Positions 52,871 through 62,531 of a stretch of 64,000 bases of DNA are shown here, one piece after another; the first letter of the stretch is position 1, and each line of letters opens with the position of its first letter. Below the pieces are notes generated by a model, which did no database searches, was not told the origin of the DNA, and was given only the letters and a program-made list of their open reading frames with translations. A program made the position numbers and the translations under genes. Origin of the DNA: Aurantiacibacter atlanticus (lineage in GTDB: Bacteria; Pseudomonadota; Alphaproteobacteria; Sphingomonadales; Sphingomonadaceae). The DNA lies in the NCBI RefSeq assembly GCF_001077815.2, contig NZ_CP011310.1, positions 1,302,001-1,366,000 on the forward strand. The letters are read 5' to 3'.

Positions 52871-53365
52871 CTAGAACACTCCGCCTGCTAGCCGGTCTAT
52901 GGCACCTTGCAGGATGACCGCAGCCGCATGGCTGTCAATCCGCTCTGCCCGCTTGGCGCGGCTGAAATCCTGCGCGATCAGATCGCGTTCGGCGCTGGTT
53001 GTGGACCAGCGTTCGTCCCATAGCAGAACCGGCAGGCCCAGCACCGCCAGATTGCGGGCGAAGGATCGGCTCGCCTGCGCGCGCGGGCCAGCCGATCCAT
53101 CCATATTGAGCGGCAGGCCGAGAACAAGGCCTGCTACGCTGCGCGCCTGGCAGATGGCCCCAAGCGCCTCCTTATCGCGCCCAAATTTTCCCTTGGGGAG
53201 CGTTTTAGCTGCTGTTGCAAAGCTCCATTGGGCATCGCACAGCGCCGTGCCAATAGTCTTGGTGCCAAGATCCAATCCCAATAGCACACCGCCATCGGGC
53301 AGCGCTTCACGATAGGCGATCGCATCCTCGGTGATGAGGGGGCTCAGCTGTTCGCTTGCTGCCAT
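52871..53365 (-). CDS. ruvX: Holliday junction resolvase-like pre-16S rRNA nuclease (RuvX/YqgF)
   Basis: A 164-residue RNase H-fold protein of the YqgF family, implicated in 16S rRNA 5' maturation. Motifs are LLGLDLGTKTIGTALCD (about 28-44), LVLGLPLNMDGSAGPRA, LWDERWSTTSAER with the conserved acidic residue, and a C-terminal DSHAAAVILQGAID. The start lies 22 bases inside the end of the upstream DUF3089 gene, so it is the last gene of that operon. Confidence 0.92.
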   Translation of the reverse strand: MAASEQLSPLITEDAIAYREALPDGGVLLGLDLGTKTIGTALCDAQWSFATAAKTLPKGKFGRDKEALGAICQARSVAGLVLGLPLNMDGSAGPRAQASRSFARNLAVLGLPVLLWDERWSTTSAERDLIAQDFSRAKRAERIDSHAAAVILQGAIDRLAGGVF

Positions 53366-54555
53366 GCGCCTACCCGCCGCACGACATCCTGCTGCAAATT
53401 CTTCCAGAACAGCGGAATATCGTAAACGTGATAATTATTGCCGGGCAGCACATACTGGCCAAGATCTGGCGGATCGCCGATCAACAACAGACCCCTTTCG
53501 CTGCAACGCGCTGGCACCGCTCCGGCGACCAGCTCGCCCGAGCTCAAATCATCATTCGGAATCAGTGAACCGGAATTGCGGCCTGCCGGTGCTTCGCCGC
53601 TTATGGTGCCTGTCAGGGGATTGACGCACAGAATCGGGCTTTCTCCGCGTGGTTCCCCGTCGGAACCCGGCAAAGTGGTATACCGGTGCAAGAATTGGCC
53701 CGGACCAGGTGGCTCGGCAAAACTTGCCCAGCTTACGATACAGCTGGATTGATCCGGAGTCGCACAGGCTGGAAAGCCAAGACTTGGCAAATCATGTTCG
53801 ATGGAGATCGGCCAGCCAATTGGATAGGCCATAACGACCCGCGATTGCAGCTCTGTTCCCGCCACACGATCCTGCAACAGCCGCATTATCATCAGGCCGC
53901 CCTGGCTATGCCCAGCAAGCACAATGGGCATATCCGCAGGGACAGAATCGAGGAAAAGATCGAAGGCTGCGTCAACGTCTTCATAGGCGGCATCAATCGC
54001 CTGGCTGGCTTCTGGCAGGTCCGTGATGAAGGCGCCAAAGGTGGCCTGGCGATAGCGCGGTGCCCAAATCTCGCTCGCCCGATTGAACGCGCTGGCAAGC
54101 CCGCGGACAAGCAGCCGGGCACGGTTCTGCGATTCTTCGTCATCAAGCGGGGCGTTCCACCTGCGTGGATCAAAATAGCTTGTGGGATGCACGAAGAAAA
54201 CTGCGAAACGCGGTGTCTCTATGTCCACTGGTGTGGAGGTGGGCGAAGGTGCTGGAGAAGGCGTTGATGTAATGTCCGATTGCTGTTCCAGCTCCTCCTC
54301 TGCGGGTGTTTCCGGCCCTTCATCGGCGAAGGCAGGCTGCCAGCGGGCCGGATCGTTCTGCACGCCCTTGCCTGGGCGGCTGAACCACATGTCCGGATCC
54401 AGATAGGCATTGGTTTCGAGCGGATCCTGCTTCACAAATTCGCTGCTGGGCACCAGTGCAACCTCAGACAGCTCCTCGCCGAACATACGCAGCGCGAAAA
54501 GCACGGCCAAGACAAGGACGATGAGGATGACGATGATATAGAGAAACTTACGCAA
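53344..54555 (-). CDS. DUF3089 alpha/beta-hydrolase-like membrane protein (TTG start)
   Basis: 403 residues starting from a TTG at 54555 that overlaps the end of the AI-2E gene, with GGAAG six bases upstream. An N-terminal membrane helix (about 4-23) is followed by a Glu/Ser/Thr/Pro-rich linker. The DUF3089 domain follows, with FVHPTSYFDPRRWN and the nucleophile elbow VLAGHSQGGLMIMR. It is likely an anchored periplasmic esterase-like enzyme with unknown substrate. A longer frame to 54651 overlaps the transporter and is less likely. Confidence 0.82.
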   Translation of the reverse strand: MRKFLYIIVILIVLVLAVLFALRMFGEELSEVALVPSSEFVKQDPLETNAYLDPDMWFSRPGKGVQNDPARWQPAFADEGPETPAEEELEQQSDITSTPSPAPSPTSTPVDIETPRFAVFFVHPTSYFDPRRWNAPLDDEESQNRARLLVRGLASAFNRASEIWAPRYRQATFGAFITDLPEASQAIDAAYEDVDAAFDLFLDSVPADMPIVLAGHSQGGLMIMRLLQDRVAGTELQSRVVMAYPIGWPISIEHDLPSLGFPACATPDQSSCIVSWASFAEPPGPGQFLHRYTTLPGSDGEPRGESPILCVNPLTGTISGEAPAGRNSGSLIPNDDLSSGELVAGAVPARCSERGLLLIGDPPDLGQYVLPGNNYHVYDIPLFWKNLQQDVVRRVGAWQQANS

Positions 54556-55693
54556 GGCTTTCTTCCGTCCCTTCGGTGGATTGCGGCGCTGATGCAGTAT
54601 TGGCGGCCTCGTCCTCTGCGTCATTGGCGCGAGAGCGCTCTTCCAGTCCAACCTTGATCATGGCCAGAAGCGGATCAGCCAGAAACAGGCCAAGAATGCC
54701 GAACAATATGCCCATGATCAGCTGCATCGAAAGGACCAGTGCAGGCGCCAGATCCACCGTCTTGCGCGCGATCATCGGAACGATGATGTAACCATCGATA
54801 TTCTGGACGAGGAAATAGACCACAATGGTGTAAATGCCCATCTGCGAACCACCGGAGAAACCCACCAGCACCATGAGCACGCCCGATACAACAGCGCCAA
54901 TATTGGGCACGAAGGCGAGAAGTCCTGTGAGAACCGCCAGCAGCGCAGCCATCGGGATCACATCACCTGTCACGAAACCATAGCCGATCAGCATTATATA
55001 GGTGAACACGCCTTCCACCGCCATGCCGACCAGCCGACCAGCCATCAGGCGGCGCATGGTGAAGCCCATGCGGCTGGCTACATGGTAGAATTCTTCACGC
55101 TGCCCGCGCGGGAGCATCCACGCCACGCCGCGTTCGTAAAGGCGTGGCTCCAGCACCACATAAATGCCGATGATGATGATCAGCACCAGCGTAGTCAGTC
55201 CGCCAACCAGGCCGCCCAATGCGCGGGTGACCGTCCCAAACCCGCTGGCAGCCTGATTGGCCATGCTTTGCATCATTTCCATGTCGACCTGCAGACCCTG
55301 TGCGCGAAGCCATGCGAACAGCTTGCTCGTCTCTTCCTGCACGATGCCAGGAAATGCCGCTGCTTCGCGCGTGATCTGGGAGCCGGCAAACATGGTCAGC
55401 CAGGCAAGGAATGCCACTGCGGACAATAGGACAATGCTGATCCGCCAATTGCGCCCGATAGGTATCCAGCGCCCCAGCAATCGTGCTCCGCCATCTACCA
55501 TTGTGGCAAAAACCATCGCCCCGAATATGACCAGCAGGCTTTGAGAGATATAGACCGCGAGGATGATCAGGCCAATGACTGTCGTCCAGATCAGCGCCCG
55601 GGCCGCTTCGAAGCGCAGGGCGGGCGTTGAAATTCGCGCAGGACTGGCGCCGATGTGATACGGTTGCTCATTGGTGTCGCTGGCTTGGCTCAC
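54548..55693 (-). CDS. AI-2E family transporter (PerM/YdiK-like)
   Basis: A 381-residue multi-pass membrane protein of the AI-2 exporter superfamily, with about seven or eight helices. The family-typical late segment is ALLAVLTGLLAFVPNIGAVVSG, then QNIDGYIIVPMIARKTVDLAPALVL (core QNIDGxxIxP). The C-terminal tail is acidic and Ala/Thr-rich. Despite the name, members transport varied substrates. Start and lepB stop overlap by 4 bases. Confidence 0.9.
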   Translation of the reverse strand: MSQASDTNEQPYHIGASPARISTPALRFEAARALIWTTVIGLIILAVYISQSLLVIFGAMVFATMVDGGARLLGRWIPIGRNWRISIVLLSAVAFLAWLTMFAGSQITREAAAFPGIVQEETSKLFAWLRAQGLQVDMEMMQSMANQAASGFGTVTRALGGLVGGLTTLVLIIIIGIYVVLEPRLYERGVAWMLPRGQREEFYHVASRMGFTMRRLMAGRLVGMAVEGVFTYIMLIGYGFVTGDVIPMAALLAVLTGLLAFVPNIGAVVSGVLMVLVGFSGGSQMGIYTIVVYFLVQNIDGYIIVPMIARKTVDLAPALVLSMQLIMGILFGILGLFLADPLLAMIKVGLEERSRANDAEDEAANTASAPQSTEGTEESLA

Positions 55694-56571
55694 TGGACCA
55701 TTCCTTCAGATGTTACATGGCGCATTTCAGGCCGCAGGCTGGTCCATGCGCGCCCGCCGCGCAAAGCTCCCCACCAGGTCAGCGGGTTCCAGCTGGCCGA
55801 TCCGTCGAGCGAAAATGTGATAATTTCCGCGCGACCGCCAATGCTGGTGAGCGGGACGGGGCCACCAAGACCGCGATTGAATGCCTCTGCGCGGCTATCC
55901 GCCGAATGGTCGCGATTGTCACCCATCAGAAAAACATGGCCGTCCGGCACTTCGACCGGAGCCATGTTGTCGAGCCGTTGGTCGAAATGATCAATGATAA
56001 GGTAGCTGGCACCATTGGGCAGCGTTTCGCGATAGGTCGGAGGCTCGAACACCTGCGTGCCGTCTTCCAGCGTGACGCGATATTGTCCGAACACATCGAG
56101 GCACTGACGCATTTCACTATAAGCGCTGGCGCAGAGATTATCGTCATCCGCCGCCAGCTGAACCGCCGGCTCAATCTGCTGCGGCACTGTCTCTCCATTG
56201 AGGATGATCTGCCCGTTCCTCATCGCAATGGTATCGCCCGGCAATGCAACAACGCGCTTGATGTAATCTTCATTGCTGACTGGCGGCACGGCAATTACCA
56301 CGTCGCCATATTCTGGTGTGGCGGGCGCAATGCGCCAATCATCGCGCGGAAAAACATGGAAGCTGGCCGAAACCCAGCTCCAGCCATAGGGATATTTGCT
56401 CACGATCAGCCTGTCACCTACCAGCAGGCCGGGGACCATGCTGGCGCTGGGAATATAAAACGGCTTGGCGATGAAAGTGTGAAACGCCAGCACCGCCAGC
56501 AGCATCAGCAGTAATCCGCGCATTTCGGAAAACCAGTTGATCTTCGCAGGTTTGGTTTCGTCATCGCTCAT
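55690..56571 (-). CDS. lepB: Signal peptidase I
   Basis: Cleaves signal peptides of exported proteins at the periplasmic face of the inner membrane. The 293 residues have one N-terminal helix (about 17-36). Catalytic Ser44 is in IPSASMVPGL and general-base Lys105 in DYIKRVVALPGD. GDNRDHSADSR is also conserved. A C-terminal extension follows the last conserved block. It lies between acpS and the AI-2E gene in the pyrE operon. Confidence 0.95.
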   Translation of the reverse strand: MSDDETKPAKINWFSEMRGLLLMLLAVLAFHTFIAKPFYIPSASMVPGLLVGDRLIVSKYPYGWSWVSASFHVFPRDDWRIAPATPEYGDVVIAVPPVSNEDYIKRVVALPGDTIAMRNGQIILNGETVPQQIEPAVQLAADDDNLCASAYSEMRQCLDVFGQYRVTLEDGTQVFEPPTYRETLPNGASYLIIDHFDQRLDNMAPVEVPDGHVFLMGDNRDHSADSRAEAFNRGLGGPVPLTSIGGRAEIITFSLDGSASWNPLTWWGALRGGRAWTSLRPEMRHVTSEGMVQ

Positions 56572-56580
56572 GGCGGCAGA

Positions 56581-56985
56581 TCAGGCTTTCGGATGCGCCT
56601 CGAGGATCACGAAGGCCTGCGCCCATGGATGATCGTCTGTGAGGGTGAGATGAATTGTTACAATGTGTCCGGGCGGCGTCAGTTCCACCACTCGTGCAGC
56701 GGCGCCGCCGGTAAGCGAAAGCGTCGGTGCGCCGCTGGGCGCATTGACAACGCCGATGTCCTTCATGAAAACGCCGCGCTTGAAGCCGGTGCCAACCGCC
56801 TTGGAAAATGCCTCCTTCGCGGCGAATCGCTTGGCATAGGTGCCTGCCTGCGTATGCGGTCGCCGTGCGGCTTTGGCGTTTTCAATCTCGGTAAAGCTGC
56901 GCTGTCTGAAGCGATCGCCCCAGCGGTCAAGCGATCTGGCAATGCGTTCGATATTGCACAGGTCTGATCCCAACCCGATAATCAC
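56581..56985 (-). CDS. acpS: Holo-[acyl-carrier-protein] synthase
   Basis: Attaches phosphopantetheine from CoA to acyl carrier protein. The 134 residues begin [19 protein letters not shown] with metal ligand Asp8. [15 protein letters not shown] holds the second acidic ligand and the CoA contact. The start overlaps the pdxJ stop by 4 bases; lepB follows after 9 bases. The pdxJ-acpS pairing is widespread in proteobacteria. Confidence 0.95.
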   Translation of the reverse strand: MIIGLGSDLCNIERIARSLDRWGDRFRQRSFTEIENAKAARRPHTQAGTYAKRFAAKEAFSKAVGTGFKRGVFMKDIGVVNAPSGAPTLSLTGGAAARVVELTPPGHIVTIHLTLTDDHPWAQAFVILEAHPKA

Positions 56986-57722
56986 CGCGCCAGATCCATG
57001 AGTTCCCGCATTTTCAGCACTGCTGGCTCCAGCCCCTCGAAGATCGCCTCGCCAATCAGATAATGGCCGATATTGAGTTCAGCCAGTTGCGGAATAGCGG
57101 CGATCGGCTGGACGTTTTCATAGGTAAGGCCGTGGCCCGCATGCGGCTCAATCCCGTTTTTCGCGGCCAGCGCGGCCATGTCTGCGATACGTTTCAGTTC
57201 AGCGGCCAGGCGCTCCTGCTGGTTATCCAGATGGGCATGGGCATATTCGCCCGTGTGGAATTCAACCACGGGCACGCCCAATTGCAGCGCGGCGTCCAGC
57301 TGTTGCTCTTTCGCTTCGATAAACAGGCTTACGCGAATACCGGCCTCTTTCAACTGCGTGACGATCGGCTGAAGGTGATTGTGCTGGCCTGCTGCATCCA
57401 GTCCGCCCTCCGTAGTGCGCTCTTCGCGCTTTTCGGGCACGATACAGGCTGCATGCGGATTATGTGCAAGCGCGATGGCGAGCATTTCCTCGGTTGCTGC
57501 CATCTCGAGATTGAGCGGCAAATTGGTCGCGTGCTGGATGCGCTGCAAATCGTCATCGCGGATATGCCGCCGGTCCTCGCGCAAATGTGCGGTGATGCCG
57601 TCACCGCCGCATGCCGCAACGATCTGCGCTGCGCGTACCGGATCAGGATGGTCGCCGCCACGTGCATTACGAATGGTAGCAACGTGATCGATATTCACGC
57701 CAAGACGAAGGGGAGGGGCCAT
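56982..57722 (-). CDS. pdxJ: Pyridoxine 5'-phosphate synthase
   Basis: Condenses 1-deoxyxylulose 5-phosphate with 3-amino-2-oxopropyl phosphate in vitamin B6 synthesis. The 246 residues start [19 protein letters not shown]. Other motifs are [16 protein letters not shown] with the catalytic His, [15 protein letters not shown], and [15 protein letters not shown]. It follows pyrE by 2 bases and overlaps acpS. Confidence 0.96.
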   Translation of the reverse strand: MAPPLRLGVNIDHVATIRNARGGDHPDPVRAAQIVAACGGDGITAHLREDRRHIRDDDLQRIQHATNLPLNLEMAATEEMLAIALAHNPHAACIVPEKREERTTEGGLDAAGQHNHLQPIVTQLKEAGIRVSLFIEAKEQQLDAALQLGVPVVEFHTGEYAHAHLDNQQERLAAELKRIADMAALAAKNGIEPHAGHGLTYENVQPIAAIPQLAELNIGHYLIGEAIFEGLEPAVLKMRELMDLAR

Positions 57723-57724
57723 GC

Positions 57725-58303
57725 CTATGCCCGACTGCCAGGCTTGGTAATGGCAATCCCGGCGAGGTCTTCCGGAACCTCGTTCTCTGCATAAGTTGGG
57801 AAGTCAATGTCGATGAGCGGGAAGAAGGGGACGCCGAGGTCCGCTGACCCATTGGACCGATCCACTAGTGCAACTTCAGCCAGCACTTCACCGCCTTCGC
57901 GTGCAACGGCTTCAATCGCTTCCCGGCTGGAAAGGCCTGTGGTCACGACGTCTTCCACCATCAAGACTTTGGTGCCCGGCGCCAATGCAAAGCCCCGGCG
58001 CAGGTGGAAGGTGCCTTCGGGCCGTTCGAGAAACATTGCATCCAGATTGAGCGCGCGGCCCATTTCATGGCCGATGATGATGCCGCCCATGGCCGGACTC
58101 ACCACAGCATCGAGCGAGTCGAGTATGTCGCCCGGTATGCACTCGGCCAGCGCTTCGGCCAATCGAGCGGCGCGATGCGGATTCATCAACACCCGTGCGC
58201 ACTGTAGATAATGGCCGCTGTGTCGCCCGGAACTGAGCCTGAAGTGGCCTTCCAGCAGCGCTCCGCTGGCGCGAAACTCGTCGAGAACCTCGTCTTGGGT
58301 CAT
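57725..58303 (-). CDS. pyrE: Orotate phosphoribosyltransferase
   Basis: Forms orotidine 5'-phosphate from orotate and PRPP in pyrimidine synthesis. The 192 residues from ATG 58303 start MTQDEVLDEFRASGALLEGHF, as in relatives; an ATG nine codons upstream (58330) is also open. The PRPP loop is VLMVEDVVTTGLSSREA (about 114-130), and SSGRHSGHYLQCA is the type seen in alphaproteobacteria. It is the first gene of the operon pyrE-pdxJ-acpS-lepB-AI-2E-DUF3089-ruvX. Confidence 0.93.
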   Translation of the reverse strand: MTQDEVLDEFRASGALLEGHFRLSSGRHSGHYLQCARVLMNPHRAARLAEALAECIPGDILDSLDAVVSPAMGGIIIGHEMGRALNLDAMFLERPEGTFHLRRGFALAPGTKVLMVEDVVTTGLSSREAIEAVAREGGEVLAEVALVDRSNGSADLGVPFFPLIDIDFPTYAENEVPEDLAGIAITKPGSRA

Positions 58304-58517
58304 GATCGTGCGAGCCTGGCCTTTCGTCATAAAGTGTAGTTCTGGACCACGGGCCTGATGGACCCTGTCGAAAAAAGTCCCTAGAGCCGCTTGAGGCGAC
58401 GGGCAAGCATGCGTATAGGCCCGCTCAATCTACCCTCAGCATGACTGCGGGGGTTCAAGCTGCAGGTCCGTTGCGGGCCTTCATGCCCGGTTCGTAAAAA
58501 TGGGAAGTATCGACGCA

Positions 58518-59603
58518 ATGAATTTCGGCGACCTTGTCCGCAAGAAACTGCAAACCCTCACGCTGGTCGCTGCTGCGTTCGGCCTTGCTGCTGTGCCGGC
58601 CATGGCCAGTGCGCAGGAGATTTCAGAGCCTGCAACCACCGTCAACGCCTCTGAAGTGCAGGCTGAAAGCGTGGCTGATGGCGATGTCGTGCTTGATGGC
58701 GCGGGTGGCTTTGAACATTTCGGCCCGGACATGATCAAGGGCCAGCCGACGGCATTTGAAGACGATCCGATGGCATCGCTGACCTTCCAGGACCAGTATA
58801 CGTCCGATGGCGATTACGCGCTGTGGATGCATGATGCGATTTTGCTGCCGGTCACCGTGGTGATCAGCCTGTTTGTTCTGGCTCTGCTGCTGTGGGTCGT
58901 CGCGAAATATCGCCGCAAGAAAAACCCCGTTCCTTCCAAGACCAGCCATAACACGTTGATTGAAGTGATCTGGACTGTTGTGCCCGTCATCATCCTTGTG
59001 GTGATCGCAGTGCCTTCCATTACCCTGCTGGCGCGCCAGTATAAATCACCGCCAGAGGATGCGATCACGATCAAGGCCAATGGCTACCAGTGGTATTGGG
59101 GCTATGAATATCTCGACAATGGCGGCTTTGAAGTCATTTCGAACATGCTGGACGAAAGCGACGCGCTCGACGCTGGCGAACCGCATCAGTTGGCGGTGGA
59201 TAACCGCATGGTGGTGCCGGTCGGTGTTCCGATTCGTCTGCAGACATTCGGCGCAGATGTGATCCACTCATTCGGCGTCCCGTCGCTTTGGTTCAAGCTG
59301 GACGCAGTTCCTGGCCGCATCAACGAGCGTGTTCTCACGATTGAGGAAGAAGGCATTTATTATGGCCAGTGCATGGAGTTGTGCGGTGCCCGTCACGGTT
59401 ATATGCCGATCACGATTGAAGCGCGCAGTCTCGATGATTACAATGCCTGGGTGCAAACGCAGCCTGGCGGCATGACCCGCGAACAGGCTCTTGCCGATGA
59501 AGCGGCTGCGGCTGCTCCGGAAGCCGATACGGAAGTAGCCGAGGAAGAAGATGCAGGCGAAGCAGAAGTTGCAGAGGAAAACGCCTCCGCTGCTGCCGTC
59601 TAA
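58518..59603 (+). CDS. ctaC: Cytochrome c oxidase subunit II
   Basis: Carries the CuA centre that accepts electrons from cytochrome c. 361 residues: a signal sequence, a periplasmic N-terminal segment, two membrane helices (about 105-130 and 150-172) and a cupredoxin domain. Visible CuA ligands are Cys285, Cys289, His293 and Met296 (QCMELCGARHGYM). An Ala/Glu-rich tail of about 35 residues follows the cupredoxin domain. GGGAAG precedes ATG 58518; an ATG six codons earlier is possible. Confidence 0.95.
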   Translation: MNFGDLVRKKLQTLTLVAAAFGLAAVPAMASAQEISEPATTVNASEVQAESVADGDVVLDGAGGFEHFGPDMIKGQPTAFEDDPMASLTFQDQYTSDGDYALWMHDAILLPVTVVISLFVLALLLWVVAKYRRKKNPVPSKTSHNTLIEVIWTVVPVIILVVIAVPSITLLARQYKSPPEDAITIKANGYQWYWGYEYLDNGGFEVISNMLDESDALDAGEPHQLAVDNRMVVPVGVPIRLQTFGADVIHSFGVPSLWFKLDAVPGRINERVLTIEEEGIYYGQCMELCGARHGYMPITIEARSLDDYNAWVQTQPGGMTREQALADEAAAAAPEADTEVAEEEDAGEAEVAEENASAAAV

Positions 59604-59646
59604 TCAAGTATTCACGTTTTACAGCATAAAGTAAGGTTCACCGAAA

Positions 59647-61371
59647 ATGGCCACCACCGCTGAAGGTTTTGACGCTCACTCTGAAGAGCACAACCACGCG
59701 CATCACGATGCCGATCACAAGCCCGGCTTCTTCGCGCGCTGGTTCATGTCGACAAACCACAAGGATATCGGCACCCTTTATCTGATCTTTGCAATATTCG
59801 CCGGGGTTGTCGGTGGCGCCATATCGGGCGCGATGCGTGCCGAATTGGCGGCTCCCGGACTGCAATACCTGGGTATGTTCGTCGATATGCTTGGCGGAGA
59901 CGGTTCCTCTTTCGACCAGCAGGGCCATATGTGGAACGTGCTGATCACGGCACACGGCTTGATCATGGTATTCTTTATGGTCATGCCCGCCATGATCGGC
60001 GGCTTTGGCAACTGGTTTGTCCCGCTGATGATCGGTGCTCCAGACATGGCCTTTCCGCGGATGAACAATGTTTCGTTTTGGCTGACAGCGGCGGGCTTCT
60101 TCTCGCTGATGTTCTCCATGTTCGTTCCGGGCGGCGTGGGCCAGGGTGCAGGTGTTGGCTGGACGGTCTATGCTCCGCTTTCGACAACCGGCTCCGTCGG
60201 TCCCGCAGTCGATTTTGCGATCTTCTCGCTCCACCTTGCTGGCGCTGGTTCCATCCTTGGCGCGACCAATTTCATCACCACCATCTTCAATATGCGTGCT
60301 CCGGGCATGACCTTGCACAAGATGCCGCTTTTCGTGTGGTCGGTGTTGGTCACCGCGTTCCTGCTGTTGCTGGCACTGCCTGTGCTGGCCGCCGCAATTA
60401 CCATGCTGATTACGGATCGTAACTTCGGCACGACCTTCTTCGATCCGGCAGGCGGCGGCGATCCGGTGCTGTACCAGCATCTTTTCTGGTTCTTCGGTCA
60501 CCCTGAAGTCTACATCATGATCCTGCCGGGCTTTGGCATGATCTCGCAGATTGTGGCGACTTTCAGCCGCAAGCCGGTGTTCGGTTATCTGGGCATGGCC
60601 TATGCAATGGTCGCGATTGGCGTGGTCGGGTTCATCGTGTGGGCGCACCACATGTATACGACGGGGCTCGACGTAAATACGAAGATGTATTTCACCGCCG
60701 CTACCATGGTCATCGCGGTGCCTACGGGTATCAAGATATTCAGCTGGATCGCAACGATGTGGGACGGCAGTATCGAGTTCAAGAGCCCGATGGTCTGGGC
60801 GATGGGCTTCATCTTCCTGTTCACCGTTGGCGGCGTAACGGGTGTTGTGCTGGCCAATGGTGGTATCGACGACAATCTGCACGATACCTATTATGTGGTG
60901 GCGCATTTCCACTATGTGCTGTCGATGGGCGCGGTTTTCTCACTATTCGCCGGCTGGTATTACTGGTTCCCGAAGATGTCGGGCCGTTGGCACAGTGAAT
61001 TTCTCGCCCATGTGCATTTCTGGTTGTTCTTCGTCGGTGTGAATGTCGTGTTCTTCCCGATGCACTTCCTGGGCATGCAGGGCATGGCGCGCCGTTATCC
61101 CGATTTCACTGCAGCCTATTCCTATTGGAATGAAGTGGTGAGCCTTGGCTATCTCATCGTGCTTGCGTCGATTGGGGTGTTCTTTGTGAACCTCATTTAC
61201 GCCTTTACCGCGGGCAAGCGGGCCGAAGGCAATTACTGGGGCGAAGGCGCGACCACACTGGAATGGAGCCTTTCCAGCCCGCCGCCATTCCACCAGTTCG
61301 AAACGTTGCCTGTGATCGAAGACCATCACAATGCCGACGATCACATCAGCGAGAAACCGGCGACTGCCTGA
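59647..61371 (+). CDS. ctaD: Cytochrome c oxidase subunit I
   Basis: Catalytic subunit of aa3-type oxidase with haem a, haem a3 and CuB; it reduces oxygen and pumps protons. 574 residues with twelve expected helices. A His-rich N-terminus precedes [14 protein letters not shown]. The K- and D-path region and the His-Tyr cross-link site appear in [18 protein letters not shown], and the haem ligands in [17 protein letters not shown]. It lies 43 bases after ctaC. Confidence 0.97.
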   Translation: MATTAEGFDAHSEEHNHAHHDADHKPGFFARWFMSTNHKDIGTLYLIFAIFAGVVGGAISGAMRAELAAPGLQYLGMFVDMLGGDGSSFDQQGHMWNVLITAHGLIMVFFMVMPAMIGGFGNWFVPLMIGAPDMAFPRMNNVSFWLTAAGFFSLMFSMFVPGGVGQGAGVGWTVYAPLSTTGSVGPAVDFAIFSLHLAGAGSILGATNFITTIFNMRAPGMTLHKMPLFVWSVLVTAFLLLLALPVLAAAITMLITDRNFGTTFFDPAGGGDPVLYQHLFWFFGHPEVYIMILPGFGMISQIVATFSRKPVFGYLGMAYAMVAIGVVGFIVWAHHMYTTGLDVNTKMYFTAATMVIAVPTGIKIFSWIATMWDGSIEFKSPMVWAMGFIFLFTVGGVTGVVLANGGIDDNLHDTYYVVAHFHYVLSMGAVFSLFAGWYYWFPKMSGRWHSEFLAHVHFWLFFVGVNVVFFPMHFLGMQGMARRYPDFTAAYSYWNEVVSLGYLIVLASIGVFFVNLIYAFTAGKRAEGNYWGEGATTLEWSLSSPPPFHQFETLPVIEDHHNADDHISEKPATA

Positions 61372-61403
61372 CCTCGGCGCCTCTCGCCACGACAAGACAG
61401 ATG

Positions 61404-61438
61404 GGGAGGGGCGCGCCGGAGACGGCAGCGCCCCTTCC
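61404..61438 (+). terminator. Hairpin between ctaD and ctaB
   Basis: Stem of about 11 bp (GGGAGGGGCGC with GCGCCCCTTCC, one G-U pair) and a 13-base loop, followed by TCTTCT. It could reduce read-through so that subunit I is made in excess of assembly factors. Confidence 0.55.
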
Positions 61439-61455
61439 TCTTCTATTGAAGGACC

Positions 61456-62409
61456 ATGAACGCCATTACCGCGCCTTCCTCCCAAGAGGTCGACCAGACC
61501 GCGATTGCCGTCAGCCCAGTGGCTGCGTCAATGCCGGCAGACTGGCGTGATTTCTTTGCTCTGACCAAGCCCAAGGTGATGCGGCTGGTGGTGTTTACGG
61601 GCCTTTGCGGTTTGCTCGCGGCACCCGGCTCCATCCACCCGGTCATCGGATTTACTGCGATATTGTGCATCGCGCTGGCCGCAGGGGGCGCAGGTGCGCT
61701 GAACCAGTGGTGGGAAGCCGATATCGACACCAAGATGAAGCGCACGGCGAGCAGGCCCCTTCCAATGGGCCTTATGCGGCGGGAAGATGCGCGCGATTTC
61801 GGTCTGCTTCTTTCTGGCGGTTCCGTGATGATCATGGGCCTTGCGGTCCATTGGCTGGCTGCCGCTGTTCTGGCATTCAGCATATTCTTCTATGCCGTAA
61901 TCTACACCATGTGGCTCAAACCGCGCACGCCGCAGAATATCGTGATCGGCGGCGCTTCGGGCGCGTTTCCGCCATTGATCGGATGGATAGCGGTGACGGG
62001 TGAGATCACTGCCATGCCCGCTCTTCTGTTCGCGATTATCTTCATGTGGACGCCGCCGCATTTCTGGGCGCTCGCGCTGTGGGTGAAGATTGATTACGCC
62101 GAAGCCGGGATCCCGATGATGCCGGTGGTTGCGGGAGAAGTTTCCACCCGCCGACAGATATTGCTCTATTCGATACTCTTATGGCCATTGAGCGCTGCGC
62201 CGTGGTTCATCGGCGGCACTGGTCTGATTTACGGCTTTGCCGCCCTCGCGCTTTCGGCCATATTTTTGGGCCTGTCTGTCCCCGTGGGCTTGCGTCGAGC
62301 GAGTGAAGGGGACACGATGAAGCCTGAAAAGCGCTTATTCGCATATTCGATATTTTATCTTTTCGCGCTGTTTAGCGCATTGGTCGCCGATCGCTGGATT
62401 TTGCCATGA
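61456..62409 (+). CDS. ctaB: Protohaem IX farnesyltransferase (haem O synthase)
   Basis: Prenylates haem b to haem O, precursor of haem a for the oxidase. The 317 residues have about nine membrane helices. The prenyl-diphosphate motif is [19 protein letters not shown], and [26 protein letters not shown] (core [10 protein letters not shown]) is diagnostic. The stop overlaps the next small gene as ATGA. Confidence 0.95.
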   Translation: MNAITAPSSQEVDQTAIAVSPVAASMPADWRDFFALTKPKVMRLVVFTGLCGLLAAPGSIHPVIGFTAILCIALAAGGAGALNQWWEADIDTKMKRTASRPLPMGLMRREDARDFGLLLSGGSVMIMGLAVHWLAAAVLAFSIFFYAVIYTMWLKPRTPQNIVIGGASGAFPPLIGWIAVTGEITAMPALLFAIIFMWTPPHFWALALWVKIDYAEAGIPMMPVVAGEVSTRRQILLYSILLWPLSAAPWFIGGTGLIYGFAALALSAIFLGLSVPVGLRRASEGDTMKPEKRLFAYSIFYLFALFSALVADRWILP

Positions 62410-62531
62410 CGCCGGAAGAAGAAAAAGAATTCAAACGTCGCCGCACCGCGCGCAACAAGGTGTTCGCACTGGTGCTGTTCGGCTTTGTCGCGCTGTTTTA
62501 TGCAATCACTATCGTGAGGATGGGTGACTGA
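62406..62531 (+). CDS. 41-residue membrane protein in oxidase assembly cluster
   Basis: Encodes [20 protein letters not shown] followed by a single hydrophobic helix [17 protein letters not shown] and a short RMGD tail. It overlaps ctaB by 4 bases and ctaG by 1 base, so it is certainly in the operon. Small proteins of this kind at this position are common in alphaproteobacterial oxidase clusters (CoxF-like); a role in oxidase assembly is inferred only from context. Confidence 0.8.
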   Translation: MTPEEEKEFKRRRTARNKVFALVLFGFVALFYAITIVRMGD

